From positions 3,534,001 to 3,598,000 of the forward strand of contig NZ_JBGBPY010000001.1 of the NCBI RefSeq assembly GCF_041107455.1: 64,000 nucleotides of DNA. Direction: 5' to 3'. Each line of letters opens with the position of its first letter. The first letter of the stretch is position 1. Shown here one piece after another: positions 24,528 through 33,505 of this stretch. This stretch comes from Rhodanobacter humi. GTDB lineage: Bacteria; Pseudomonadota; Gammaproteobacteria; Xanthomonadales; Rhodanobacteraceae. Position numbers and translations under genes: made by a program. Under the pieces are notes generated by a model. The model saw only the letters and a program-made list of their open reading frames with translations. It did no database searches and was not told the origin of the DNA.

Positions 24528-24604
24528 TCAGTGGCTCCTCACATCCGGCACCATAAACCCATGCGCGCCGTAGTCGCCGGCTCGGGGCCATGCCAACGCG
24601 GGGA
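24528..24604 (-). pseudogene. Fragment duplicating the 3' end of the DUF6348-like gene at 25621-26277
   Basis: Read on the minus strand, this stretch encodes ALAWPRAGDYGAHGFMVPDV and then RSH-stop. The intact gene 1.1 kb away ends LAWPLGGDYGAHGFVVMDVR then DY-stop. The DNA just beyond both stops is also similar. Upstream of the fragment the match fades and frames change, so it is a decayed partial paralogue. The 24502-24873 gap otherwise shows no gene I can support. Confidence 0.6.
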
Positions 24605-24873
24605 AATGAGCGGGAACAATGCCTGACGTGGGAATGGTTGGGAGGCGGTGGGTGCTGATGGCGGGCGGCGCGATACGGTTGGGGCACGGCTCGCCAACCG
24701 CACTTCGATCTTCCCGCTATTGCGCAGCACGCAGTACAGTGGGGCAACAACCGAGGTAAGTGAACCTGCCCGCGTTTTTGCAGCGAACCTCGCCGCTCTG
24801 CGGTCAGGATGCAGGTACACAGCTCAAACGCCAGACTCACATTTGCTCTTTCTGGACGGTTAAGGGGGATGTC

Positions 24874-25590
24874 GTGGCTCATGAATCGCAAGAATCGACA
24901 CGAAATCGTCGAAGCAACAATGCGCTGGTCTGCGTAGTCATAGGCGCACTTGCAGGTGTGTGGTTGATGGTCTTTTCCCACACAGGGAGCACAGACGTAG
25001 CCACCCAGTCGCTGGGAGCGACGATTGGTTGTGCGGCGATACTCGCACTGGCAAGTTACGGATTGTGCTCACTCACGAAACAACATACCCCATGGGTATA
25101 CGCGCTAGCCACGATCCTGGTCGCCATATTGGCTGGAGTTGGTATGCGAATAAGCCTGCATGATCGTGTTGCATCAGCTGCCGCAGAGACTACCCAACTG
25201 ACGTCAGTTGATTCATCCATGGTGTCAGCTACTTCTTCGGCACCTGCGTCGCCGGAGCCTGCTAGTGGGCAAACTATATCGACGTTGGGTCTGCCTTCGG
25301 GTTATCACATCGTTGCGCCAGCTGTGACAATTGCGCCACATGCTGCTGAAGGGATCCCAGATGACCTCAATTGGAGTACGTCCGTTGGTGAAGCGCAGAC
25401 TGGCGACGATTGGGACTTCGTTGAGCCGGCGTTCGTTGCGCAGCATCCTGATATTAGTTACGGTCAGAACAAGCAGATCATGCAGGAGAATCTGAAACGT
25501 TTCGCTAATCCACAACTTTCAAACATCAAACTCTTGGAGGCCGCGTACGCCGCCTCACGTGAGGATAGCCGCTGGGCCACCACCCAGTAA
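24874..25590 (+). CDS. Hypothetical membrane protein
   Basis: An unrecognised protein of 238 residues. Three hydrophobic segments follow a short charged N-terminus: NALVCVVIGALAGVWLMVFS, a LGATIGCAAILALASYGLCS segment and WVYALATILVAILAGVGM. Then comes a Ser/Thr/Ala-rich linker and a soluble, acidic C-terminal region with many Gln/Asn residues. Base composition is lower in GC than its neighbours. The start is taken as a GTG at 24874 because TTAAGGGGGATGTC provides a good ribosome binding site; further upstream the frame runs into the duplicated fragment region. It lies between the two copies of the DUF6348-like sequence. Confidence 0.55.
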   Translation: MAHESQESTRNRRSNNALVCVVIGALAGVWLMVFSHTGSTDVATQSLGATIGCAAILALASYGLCSLTKQHTPWVYALATILVAILAGVGMRISLHDRVASAAAETTQLTSVDSSMVSATSSAPASPEPASGQTISTLGLPSGYHIVAPAVTIAPHAAEGIPDDLNWSTSVGEAQTGDDWDFVEPAFVAQHPDISYGQNKQIMQENLKRFANPQLSNIKLLEAAYAASREDSRWATTQ

Positions 25591-25620
25591 AAAGCCTGCA
25601 AAAAGGTGTGTGCCACCCAC

Positions 25621-26277
25621 TCAATAATCCCGCACATCCATCACCACAAACCCATGCGCGCCGTAGTCGCCGCCCAGCGGCCACGCCAAGGTGGCCAGCG
25701 CATCGGTCCCCGCCTTCCATGGCTCGTTGTCGAGCAGGACTTCGCAGCGCGCTTCGCCATCGGTTGTCCGGCGGTACACCAGACGTAGCCAGTGCAGTTC
25801 GGGCGTCAAGGCTTCGCGCTGCAGCGCGGACTCGATCGCTGCCGGCACCTGTTCCAGCATCTCCAGGTCGGTGATGTCCGCACCGTGCAGCGCGAAGGGG
25901 CCGGCGAACACGTCCCAAGTGCGTATGCCGATCTCCCATGACGTGATTGTCAGCTTGCGGTCGTCGGTGACGTACCAGCAGGCGGCGAGCAGCGGATGGA
26001 GCGCGCTGTGCTCGAACGCGCGCAGGGCGGCCATGCAGCCGTCCGTGCCGCCACCGTGGCCGGCGAAGCTTTCCTCGATACTGCGTTCCTCGCTCAGCAC
26101 CACGTCGATATCGAGGTGACCCGGCGCGCCGGCCGCGCCTTCCTGCCACTGGGCGCGCACGGTAGGGAAGTCGCCGTCGGTGGTCAGCCAGCCGTCCTCG
26201 TCGGCATCGAGCTGCACGTCGTGCCGCTCGAAGAGTCGCAACAGGTATTTCTGCAGTGCCGCGCTATCCATCGTCAT
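25621..26277 (-). CDS. DUF6348-like protein
   Basis: A 218-residue soluble protein with LQKYLLRLFERHDVQLDADE at the N-terminus, LDIDVVLSEERSIEESFAGH, ALHPLLAACWY and TSWEIGIRTWDVFAGPFALHG. This arrangement is that of DUF6348, a family of unknown function. The start codon overlaps the stop of the upstream metallopeptidase gene (ATGA at 26274-26277), so the two are coupled. A degraded copy of its 3' end lies at 24528-24604. Confidence 0.65.
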   Translation of the reverse strand: MTMDSAALQKYLLRLFERHDVQLDADEDGWLTTDGDFPTVRAQWQEGAAGAPGHLDIDVVLSEERSIEESFAGHGGGTDGCMAALRAFEHSALHPLLAACWYVTDDRKLTITSWEIGIRTWDVFAGPFALHGADITDLEMLEQVPAAIESALQREALTPELHWLRLVYRRTTDGEARCEVLLDNEPWKAGTDALATLAWPLGGDYGAHGFVVMDVRDY

Positions 26278-26807
26278 TCCCGTGGGTCGGTGGCGTGTGT
26301 TGAAGGCAATTCGGTCGCGGGCAACTCGCGCCAGGTGAGGTACAGGCGCAGGTCGAATTCCCGCTGGTGGTAGTCCGGCAGCATGTACTCGCACAGCTGG
26401 TAGAACGCCTTGTTGTGCTCGGTTTCCTTCAGGTGCGCCAGCTCGTGCACCACGATCATCCGCAGGAACTCCGACGCGGCAGCCTTGAACAGGCTGGCCA
26501 CGCGGATCTCCTTTTTCGCCTTGAGCCGTGTGCCCTGCACGCGCGAGATCGCGGTGTGCAGGCCCAGCGCCCGCTGCACCACGTCGAGCTTGCTGTCGTA
26601 CAGCACCTTGTCGATGCCCGGCGCGGTCTTCAGGTGCTGCTGTTTCAGCGCGGCCACGTAGGCGTACAGCGCCTTGTCGCTTTGCACGTCGTGGCGGCCC
26701 GGATAGCGCGTGGCCAGATGTTCGCCAAGGCGCTGCTGCGCGATCAGCTGGCGCACCTTGTCCTGCAGGGCAGGCGGGTACGCCTGGAGATACTTCAACG
26801 GGGTCAT
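26274..26807 (-). CDS. YgjP-like zinc metallopeptidase
   Basis: A 177-residue protein of the YgjP/DUF45 group. The zinc-binding HELAH is at residues 121-125 (LRMIVVHELAHLKETEHNKA), with the third ligand at H131. The conserved AFYQLCEYMLPDYHQREFDLRLYL tail follows. The N-terminal half, with WLSTRV-like features absent, is helical and more divergent than in short YgjP proteins. The family is related to minigluzincin peptidases; its substrate is unknown. It is translationally coupled to the downstream DUF6348-like gene. Confidence 0.83.
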   Translation of the reverse strand: MTPLKYLQAYPPALQDKVRQLIAQQRLGEHLATRYPGRHDVQSDKALYAYVAALKQQHLKTAPGIDKVLYDSKLDVVQRALGLHTAISRVQGTRLKAKKEIRVASLFKAAASEFLRMIVVHELAHLKETEHNKAFYQLCEYMLPDYHQREFDLRLYLTWRELPATELPSTHATDPRE

Positions 26808-27027
26808 CGGCGCATTCTCGCATTGCGCCGATGCGCAGGTATCGGGCGAAAGCCGTCACGCGGAAGCAGATACGGGCGGAAGATCGTGGTGGCCGCGCAG
26901 ATGCATCGAGGCCATCGGAACATCCCGGCTCTGCCAGCGCTGCGCCATGCATCGACACCTGCGGTGGCTTGCAGGCAGCGAAGGCGAGGAGTACAAACAT
27001 GCAACGGTATATAACGAGGTATGTATC

Positions 27028-28005
27028 ATGGCTACCGATGTTTTGCGCGAGCTTGGGCCTGCCTACCTGGGCAGTCGCCTCAAACGTCTCGGCGAGCGCA
27101 TGCAGGCGGGTGCGGCGCGACTCACCACGGATGCGGGCTTGCCGATGCAACCCAGCCACATGCCCCTGCTTTCCGCGCTGGATGGGCAGGCGTTGACGGT
27201 GGGGGAGCTGGTGCAGGCCGTGGGCACGAGCCAGCCCGGCGTCACGCGTGGCGTGCGCCAGCTGGTCGAGATGGGGTTGGTGCAATCGCAGCAAGGTGTC
27301 GATCAGCGCAAGCGCTCGGTGTCGCTGACGCCAGCCGGAGTCACCGCGCTGGCGCGCGCCCGTTTGCACGTCATACCGGCGGTGGAGGATGCCGTTCATG
27401 CCTTGATGGATGGCGGGCTCGACGCCTTCATGGAGCAGATCAGCCAACTGGAAAACGTGTTGTCCGCGGCGCCCATCGATGTCCTCGCCGCACGCAGCAG
27501 CCGCGAAGTCCTCACGATCCGCGAGTACGACGACACGCTCGCCGGGGAGTTCCGCGACATCAATGCCGAGTGGATCAATGCCATGTTCCACCTCGAAGCG
27601 GTCGACAACGAAGTCCTGAACCATCCGCGCGAGAAGATCATCGACGCCGGTGGCGCGATCCTTTTCGTCGAGGCGCGCGGGTTGGGCATCGTCGGCGCGT
27701 GCGCGCTGCTGCGCTCCGGCCCGGGCGCCTATGAGCTGACCAAGATGGGTGTGCGCGAGAGTGCGCGCGGCCTGAAGGCCGGCGAGTTCCTCTTGGCCGA
27801 GATCGTCCGTCGCGCCATGGCCATGCATGCCGATCCCCTGTATTTGCTCACCAACAAGCGTTGCGCCGCCGCCGTGCATCTGTACGAGAAGCTCGGCTTT
27901 CGGCACGACAAGGAAATCATGGCCCGGTACGGCGCCGAGTACGAACGCTGCGACGTCGCGATGCGGTACTTCCCGGACGCTCCGAAACAGACTGCGGGTT
28001 TGTAA
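27028..28005 (+). CDS. MarR-GNAT fusion: transcriptional regulator with acetyltransferase domain
   Basis: A 325-residue two-domain protein. Residues about 1-150 are a MarR winged helix (MPLLSALDGQALTVGELVQA, SQPGVTRGVRQLVEMGLVQS, the wing VDQRKRSVSLTPAG). Residues about 165-320 form a GNAT domain (LTIREYDDTLAGEFRDINAEW, GIVGACALLR, a YELTKMGVRESARGLKAGEFLL acetyl-CoA loop and LYEKLGFRHDKEI). Such fusions exist in several proteobacteria; the ligand and acetyl acceptor are unknown. The ATG at 27028 follows AACGAGGTATGTATC. Confidence 0.88.
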   Translation: MATDVLRELGPAYLGSRLKRLGERMQAGAARLTTDAGLPMQPSHMPLLSALDGQALTVGELVQAVGTSQPGVTRGVRQLVEMGLVQSQQGVDQRKRSVSLTPAGVTALARARLHVIPAVEDAVHALMDGGLDAFMEQISQLENVLSAAPIDVLAARSSREVLTIREYDDTLAGEFRDINAEWINAMFHLEAVDNEVLNHPREKIIDAGGAILFVEARGLGIVGACALLRSGPGAYELTKMGVRESARGLKAGEFLLAEIVRRAMAMHADPLYLLTNKRCAAAVHLYEKLGFRHDKEIMARYGAEYERCDVAMRYFPDAPKQTAGL

Positions 28006-28133
28006 GTGTTCCAGGGCACGCGGTGCGTCGCGGTGGCGACGTCCGCAACTGTGGCGGCATCTGCGTCCGATCCTCCCGGCCGGCGGCGGCAATCCGTAGC
28101 GCGCAACGACGCTGGAGATGCTCTGATTTTGCT

Positions 28134-28270
28134 CGTCATCCCGGCGAAGCGCTTTTCAACAGCCGAAGGGCTGGTCAAGCCGGGATCCAGTGCCTTCAAG
28201 TCATTGAAGGCAAGAGCACTGGATGACCAGACCTGCGTCTGTTGAATACCCTGCTTTCGCAGGAATGACG
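28134..28270. repeat. Composite CGTCAT...ATGACG intergenic repeat
   Basis: The outer ends are CGTCATCCCGGCGAAG and CTTTCGCAGGAATGACG. The middle has an AGTGCCTTCAAGTCATTGAA / GGCAAGAGCACT hairpin. It fills most of the 307-bp gap between the MarR-GNAT and DUF1501 genes, where I see no gene. Confidence 0.75.
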
Positions 28271-28312
28271 AACAAGAGGCCGATTGTTCAGACCTGCCTC
28301 GGCATGGCGCGC

Positions 28313-29512
28313 TCACACCAGTCGCAAGTCCCTGGCCTTCGCCTGCGGAAACACCGTCTGCAACTGGTTCGGGTTCAGTCCCCACAGCCGCGCGAACATC
28401 CCGCCCAGCACGTCGCGGTAGTCGTTGAGGACGGGGTAGTCGCGGTTCTGGAACAGGGTCGCCTGCGTGACCGCCATCTGCTCGCCGGCGATCCGGCCGC
28501 CGGCGACCTTGCCGCCCAGCACCCAGTGCACGGTGCCATGGCCGTGGTCGGTGCCGCGGTCGCCGTTCTCGCGGAAGGTGCGGCCGAATTCGGAGAGCAC
28601 CACCACGGTGGTGTCGTTCCAGGCGTCGCCCAGCGCGTCGGCGTAGGCGGCGAGGCCTTCGGCTAGGTTCTTCAAATTGTTGGCGAGGCCGCCCTTGGTG
28701 CTGCCCTGGTTGACGTGGGTGTCCCAGCCGCCCACGTCGACGAAGCCGAGGCGGTACTGGTCGCGCATCAAGGTGGCGATGCGCCGTGTCTCGGCGGCGA
28801 AGTTGTGCGCGCTGGGGGCGCCGCGGCTGGCCGCCACCATCTCGTCGCGCAGATCCTTCGAGATGGATTGCGGAAGCGCGAGGCCATCGGCGCTGGCCTG
28901 GGCCAGCGCGGTGCCCTTGTACATGCCGGCAAGGATCGCCGCCTGGCGTTCGTCGAAGTGCGCCTTGGGATCGGCCTTCAGCGCGATGTTGGGAATGTCG
29001 CGCGCCGCACCCTGGAACGACAGCGGCAGGTTGTCGGTGAAGGCGATGGCCGGCACGCCGGTGAGCACGCCTGACAATCGTGCGAGGAAGCCGGAGCGGT
29101 AGTTGCCGCTCACGCCAACCGGCTGGCCGCGTTCGATGTGGTCCTGCGTCTCGAAGTGGCTGCGCGAGAGGTCGTTGGTGCCGGCGAAGGGAATGAAGGC
29201 GAGCTGCTTCTTCTGCCACAGCGGGTAGAGCGAGTCGCGCACCACCGGGTTGAGGCCCCAGTTTGCGTCCAGCGCCACGGCGCTGTCGGGATCATTCGCG
29301 TCGGGGCGCTTGATCGCGAGCGTGGGTCGCGAGGCGTAGTAGAAGTCGCTGCCGCAGGGCACCAGCAGGTTGTTGCAGTCGTAGCCGCCGCGCAGGAACA
29401 CCAGCAGGAAGCGTGGCGTATTCGCGGGCGCGGCGAACAGGCGGCCGGAGAACGACAGCGTGGAAGCGGCGGCTGCGCCGGCGGTGGCAAGCAGGAATTC
29501 GCGGCGGTTCAT
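28313..29512 (-). CDS. DUF1501 family protein, Tat-exported
   Basis: A 399-residue protein with a Tat-type signal (MNRREFLLATAGAAAASTLS). The body has FLLVFLRGGYDCNNLLVPCG, FETQDHIERG, FVDVGGWDTHVNQG and VVVLSEFGRTFRENGDRGTDHGHG. These are hallmarks of DUF1501, which belongs to the alkaline-phosphatase/sulfatase-like superfamily; the conserved Asp/His clusters probably bind metal. The substrate is unknown. It is downstream of a DUF1800 gene on the same strand, the usual pairing of these families, separated by a 220-bp gap holding a repeat. The start at 29512 begins the signal. Confidence 0.9.
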   Translation of the reverse strand: MNRREFLLATAGAAAASTLSFSGRLFAAPANTPRFLLVFLRGGYDCNNLLVPCGSDFYYASRPTLAIKRPDANDPDSAVALDANWGLNPVVRDSLYPLWQKKQLAFIPFAGTNDLSRSHFETQDHIERGQPVGVSGNYRSGFLARLSGVLTGVPAIAFTDNLPLSFQGAARDIPNIALKADPKAHFDERQAAILAGMYKGTALAQASADGLALPQSISKDLRDEMVAASRGAPSAHNFAAETRRIATLMRDQYRLGFVDVGGWDTHVNQGSTKGGLANNLKNLAEGLAAYADALGDAWNDTTVVVLSEFGRTFRENGDRGTDHGHGTVHWVLGGKVAGGRIAGEQMAVTQATLFQNRDYPVLNDYRDVLGGMFARLWGLNPNQLQTVFPQAKARDLRLV

Positions 29513-29572
29513 GGCGGATATCTCGATGATGGTTTGGCGTCCCCTGCTTGCAGCCATGCCCCGACTCTGAAT

Positions 29573-29685
29573 GACGTCATTCCCGCGAACGCGGGAGGCG
29601 ACTCACAACAGCGCAAAGCGCTGGTCATCCATTTCCGGTCTAGCCGAAGATCAACATGGATGCCCGCGTTCGCGGGCATGACGTC
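29573..29685. repeat. Inverted repeat GACGTCATTCCCGCG...CGCGGGCATGACGTC
   Basis: The ends are inverted copies, each itself palindromic (CCCGCGAACGCGGG and CCCGCGTTCGCGGG), separated by about 65 bp. The element lies between the DUF1800 and DUF1501 genes. Confidence 0.85.
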
Positions 29686-29734
29686 TCGGCAGATGGCTTG
29701 GGTACGGGGCATGGCTGTGTGCAGGGAAGGGGCG

Positions 29735-31333
29735 TCAGCGATAGTTGAAGTCGGGCGAAGACAGCAGGAAGGTGTTCCATTCCATCGGCGACTTCGCCTT
29801 GGCGAGCGCGTCGCGGGTGGCATCGGAGAGTCGTGGTGCGATCGCGTCGCGGTACAGCGTGGAGCCTTGCAGGTCGGGCGCGCCGGGTGGTGGGTCGTTC
29901 GCGGCATTCGCGTCGCCGCCGTCATCCACGAACAGCCGGTTGCGGCCGCTGCCGATCACGCGGGCGAAATCGAAGCGCTTGCTCAGCTGGCCCGAGCCGG
30001 TCCAGCTCGCCGAATCCAGCGGCCAGCCGTCCGGCGTGATGCGCCCGTACAGCGGCTCGCCCATCTGGCGCAGCCAGTTCACCAGCGGCGCGGCGTTGGG
30101 GATGGGCTGGCCGTCGTAGGTGAGGCGCATCGCCGAAACCAGGAAGCGCGTCGGGTCCTTGAACTTTTGCCCGCCCACCGCGGCGGCCTCCTTCGACAGC
30201 ATCATCGTGCGCAGCACCGCAGCGATGTCGCCGTCCGTGCGCTGGAAGGTCTGCGCCATCGCGTCCACCAAGATGGGCGAGGGCTTGTCGGCGATGAAGT
30301 ACTCCGCGAGCTGCTGCGAGACGAAGTGCGCACAAGCGGGCTGCTGCGTGATGAGGTCCACCGCCTGCTCGATCTCGGCGTAGCCGCTGCCTTTGATCGT
30401 CTGGCCGAGGAAGCTCTTGTCGCCGTAGTCGTGCTGGCGCGAGTTGAACTGGAACAGGCCCTCGCGCACGACGCCGGGCGGCATGCGCGCGAAGCGGCCC
30501 TCGCGCGCGGCGAGCCTGGGTGGCACGATGCCGGCGCCGGTGAGCACGCGCATCAGCTGCTGCACGTCGGCCTGGGTGTAGCCCGAACCCACGCCCAGCG
30601 TGTGCAGCTCCATCAGCTCGCGCGCGTAGTTCTCGTTGGTCTTGTCCTTGACGTTGTGCACGTTGTCGAGAAACACCAGCATGGCCGGGCTCTTCAGCGT
30701 GGCCATCACCAGATCCTTGAACTTGCCCAGCGCACGCGGGCGTATCACGTTTTCCTCGTAGTCGGCGGCGAACACGCGCACCGGACCCTTGTTCGCGTAC
30801 ACGCTGAAGTGGTTCAGCCAGAACCACACCAACTGCTCCTTGAGCTGGTCACCGCCGTAGATCGCGTGCAGCAGCTCGGCCTGCGCGGCCTGCTGTTCGA
30901 GCCCTCGGCGATATTGCGCAAGCGCCTTCTTCGCAGTGTCCTTGGCCGGGCCAGCGGGCGTGTCCTTGTACTGCTTCTGGCGCTCGCGGAAATCTGCCCA
31001 CAACTCGGGCAGCGGCGTGTTCACCACGGACAAGGCGCGGATCTGCGCGGCGACCTGTGGCGGCAGCGTGTCGTCGCCGCCGGCCAACTGTTCGTCGAGG
31101 AAGCGCGTGCGGCCGAGCTGGCGGTAATGCGCCAGCGTGGCGCTGTCCAGGCCGAAACCGTCGCGGCGCAGCCAGGCGATGTCGGAGAGACTCAGCCCAT
31201 CCACCTTCGCGGTGACGGTGGATGTTGGCATGCGCTGCTGCGGCGTGCTTTGGCCGGCGCAGGCCAGTACCGGCAGGCAGGTCAGCAACAGGCCCAGTGC
31301 GAGGCTGCGGCGGCGTGGCGGTGCGGCAGGCAT
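29735..31333 (-). CDS. DUF1800 family secreted protein
   Basis: A 532-residue exported protein with a Sec signal (RRRSLALGLLLTCLPVLACAG). Characteristic stretches are LSLSDIAWLRRDGFGLDSAT, LVWFWLNHFSVYANKGPVR, NENYARELMELHTLGVGSGYTQ and DVQQLMRVLTGAGI. DUF1800 proteins are nearly always encoded next to DUF1501 proteins, as here. The pair is thought to act together in the envelope, but the biochemical role is unknown. No regulator lies in the immediate neighbourhood. Confidence 0.9.
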   Translation of the reverse strand: MPAAPPRRRSLALGLLLTCLPVLACAGQSTPQQRMPTSTVTAKVDGLSLSDIAWLRRDGFGLDSATLAHYRQLGRTRFLDEQLAGGDDTLPPQVAAQIRALSVVNTPLPELWADFRERQKQYKDTPAGPAKDTAKKALAQYRRGLEQQAAQAELLHAIYGGDQLKEQLVWFWLNHFSVYANKGPVRVFAADYEENVIRPRALGKFKDLVMATLKSPAMLVFLDNVHNVKDKTNENYARELMELHTLGVGSGYTQADVQQLMRVLTGAGIVPPRLAAREGRFARMPPGVVREGLFQFNSRQHDYGDKSFLGQTIKGSGYAEIEQAVDLITQQPACAHFVSQQLAEYFIADKPSPILVDAMAQTFQRTDGDIAAVLRTMMLSKEAAAVGGQKFKDPTRFLVSAMRLTYDGQPIPNAAPLVNWLRQMGEPLYGRITPDGWPLDSASWTGSGQLSKRFDFARVIGSGRNRLFVDDGGDANAANDPPPGAPDLQGSTLYRDAIAPRLSDATRDALAKAKSPMEWNTFLLSSPDFNYR

Positions 31334-31499
31334 GCGTCCATTCTCCGGCGAGGGTGTCGGGTGGCTTCAACGGCGAGGATGCCGCAGCGGATGACCATGC
31401 CGCCGTGACGCATCGGGCGGATTCGCTGGCGATTCATCTTTCGCAGCAACTTGCGTGACGGTGCGCCGGTTACCATGCGCTCCCCGCCGGAGCGATGCG

Positions 31500-32108
31500 A
31501 TGCCCAAGACCTACGACCGCGCCTATTTCGACAAGTGGTACCGCGACCCCGCACATGCGGTGGGGTCGCCGGCCGAGCTCAGACGCAAGGTCGCGATGGT
31601 GGTGGCGCAGGCGGAGTACTACCTCGGCCGGCCGATCCGCAACGTGCTGGACGTGGGCTGCGGTGAAGGCACCTGGCGCGCGCCGTTGCGTGCGCTCAGG
31701 CCCGGCCTCGACTACCGCGGGCTGGACGCCAGCGAGTACGCGGTGGCGCGTTACGGGCGCAGCCGCAACCTCGGCCTCGCGCGCTTCGGCCAGCTCGAAC
31801 ACCTGCGCTTCGACACGCGCTTCGACCTGATCGTGTGCACCGACGTGCTGCACTACCTGAAGCGAGCGGAGATCCGTGCGGGCCTCATCGGCATAGCCGA
31901 AATGCTGGAAGGCATCGCCTTCCTCGAACTCTTCACCAGCCACGACGACGTGGACGGCGACCACCACGGTTTCGTGGCGCGCGCACCGGGCTGGTATCTG
32001 CACGAGTTCGGCGAGGTGGGCCTGCTGCCGTGCGGCTCGCACTGCTACCTCGGGCCGCGACTGGAGCGGCATATCGCGGCGCTGGAGCGGGCGCAGATGC
32101 CCGCGTGA
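31500..32108 (+). CDS. Class I SAM-dependent methyltransferase
   Basis: A 202-residue methyltransferase. Motif I is NVLDVGCGEGTWRAPLRAL (about residues 48-66), followed by DYRGLDASEYAV with an acidic ribose-binding residue and FDLIVCTDVLHYL as motif IV. The opening KTYDRAYFDKWYRDPAHAVG is shared with small-molecule and sugar methyltransferases. The substrate is unknown. The ATG at 31500 is preferred to an upstream GTG because homologous sequence starts there. It is convergent with the porin gene across a hairpin. Confidence 0.82.
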   Translation: MPKTYDRAYFDKWYRDPAHAVGSPAELRRKVAMVVAQAEYYLGRPIRNVLDVGCGEGTWRAPLRALRPGLDYRGLDASEYAVARYGRSRNLGLARFGQLEHLRFDTRFDLIVCTDVLHYLKRAEIRAGLIGIAEMLEGIAFLELFTSHDDVDGDHHGFVARAPGWYLHEFGEVGLLPCGSHCYLGPRLERHIAALERAQMPA

Positions 32109-32113
32109 TCGTT

Positions 32114-32143
32114 CTCCCCTCTCCCACTTGTGGGAGAGGGGAG
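32114..32143. terminator. Bidirectional hairpin between convergent genes
   Basis: CTCCCCTCTCCCA CTTG TGGGAGAGGGGAG forms a perfect 13-bp stem with a 4-base loop between the methyltransferase and the porin. No long T-tract follows, so it may be a repeat unit co-opted as a terminator. Confidence 0.55.
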
Positions 32144-32150
32144 CGAGGTG

Positions 32151-33479
32151 TCAGAACTCCACGTGCGCACGCAACCCCGCGAATGCCGCCGGCCCACGGT
32201 CGCGGTTGTAGCCCGGATGGCGAATCCACTGGAAATCGGGGCTGAGCGTGAGGTGCGCGAACGGCGCGTAGCTGTAATACAGCTCGAAGATTTCCTCGTG
32301 CGCGTAGTTCAGCTTGCCATCACCCAGCACGAAGCCGCTGCCGCCGGCTTCGAGATAGTCGCGGTGCGCGGGTGACAGCGCGTTGAGCGCGAAGCCCATG
32401 CCGAGATGGTCGGCGCTGCGGCCCCAGTGCACGCCGGAGAGCTGGAAGCCGAAGCTTGCGGTGCGGTCCACCTCGGTGAACACGAAGGATTCGGTGTGGC
32501 CGTCGTTCCAGCCTGCGCGGGCGAACAGGCCGGTGTCGCCGCCGTCGGCCAGCGGCAGTTCGCCGTTGACGACGAAGCCGAACTTGCGGCGGCCGGGGGC
32601 GTCGTCGGCGTGCACGTCCGGCGTGGTGCCGGTGGCCAGCGCCTGCGCAAGGGCATCGCGGTAGTTGCCCATGCGCGCGATGTTGCGGAAGGCGAGCAGG
32701 CGCAGTACCCAGCCATCGGGTTGCGGATGCAGGCTCAGTTGCAGCTGCTCGCCGCGTGCGTGGAACAGGTCGCTTTCCAGCCGCTGGCCGTTCGCCTCGT
32801 ACGGCATGCGGTAGACGCCGTAGCGCAGCGTCCAGGTCGGGTTGACCCAGGCCAGCATCAGGCCGTCGGTGTAGCCGCGGGTGTCGGCGGCGAAGTCCCA
32901 ACTGGTGGCGTTGAACAGGCCCCAGTTCATGAACTGGATGCGTGTGCCGTTGGCGTAGCGGTTGCGGTCGAAGTCGTCGTTGACCGCCAGCTTCCCCAGC
33001 TTCACGTCGAGGCGCCGGGTGGCCTGCGTGCCGGGCAGGTGGTCCTGGCTGCGTTCCACCGTTTCGCTGTCCACGCCCAGCGGCAGCGACCATTGCAGGT
33101 AGCGCCGCGCCACGTAGGCGCCGCGGCCCAGCCCGGCCACGCCGGCGCGGATCACGTCGCCGTTGGTGAGGCCACCCAGGCCGGTGGCGCCGCTGACACC
33201 TTCGCCGCGGAACATCTCCACGTCGAAGTAGAACGCCAGGTGCCACGGCAGCGCCACGCCGAAGTAGGCGCCGAAGGTATGCGAGCGTTCGGTGTCGCCC
33301 TGCGGGTGCAGGCTCATCGCGCCGGCGTACGGCGAATGCACGCGGCCCTGGTGCTGGTCGACGAAGGTGTACTGCGCGCCCAGCCATTGCGGGACGAACA
33401 GCGGCGCATCATCGGCATGCGCGGTGCCGGCCAGCGCGAGCGCGCCGGCGAGCAGCAGGGGAAGGGAGGTCGGGCGCAT
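32151..33479 (-). CDS. OprB-type carbohydrate-selective porin
   Basis: A 442-residue outer-membrane barrel with a Sec signal (LPLLLAGALALAGTAHA). The body has AQYTFVDQHQGRVHSPYAGA, the LKLGKLAVNDDFDRNRYANG region, WGLFNATSWDFAADTRGYTDG, FARAGWNDGHTESF and HLTLSPDFQWIRHPGYNRDRGP, ending in HVEF with a C-terminal Phe. These are features of the OprB family, which admits sugars across the outer membrane. It is a single gene, separated from the RND operon by repeats. Confidence 0.88.
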   Translation of the reverse strand: MRPTSLPLLLAGALALAGTAHADDAPLFVPQWLGAQYTFVDQHQGRVHSPYAGAMSLHPQGDTERSHTFGAYFGVALPWHLAFYFDVEMFRGEGVSGATGLGGLTNGDVIRAGVAGLGRGAYVARRYLQWSLPLGVDSETVERSQDHLPGTQATRRLDVKLGKLAVNDDFDRNRYANGTRIQFMNWGLFNATSWDFAADTRGYTDGLMLAWVNPTWTLRYGVYRMPYEANGQRLESDLFHARGEQLQLSLHPQPDGWVLRLLAFRNIARMGNYRDALAQALATGTTPDVHADDAPGRRKFGFVVNGELPLADGGDTGLFARAGWNDGHTESFVFTEVDRTASFGFQLSGVHWGRSADHLGMGFALNALSPAHRDYLEAGGSGFVLGDGKLNYAHEEIFELYYSYAPFAHLTLSPDFQWIRHPGYNRDRGPAAFAGLRAHVEF

Positions 33480-33505
33480 GGTGTGTGGCTGGTTCCTTCT
33501 CCGCG

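Noticed and set aside
24760-24873. Longer N-terminus for the hypothetical membrane protein at 24874
   Set aside because: The upstream residues read through degenerate duplicated DNA, and the best ribosome binding site precedes the GTG at 24874.
29138-31408. Plus-strand open frame of about 750 codons opposite the DUF1501/DUF1800 genes
   Set aside because: It spans two confident genes and the repeat between them in antisense, with no family signal.
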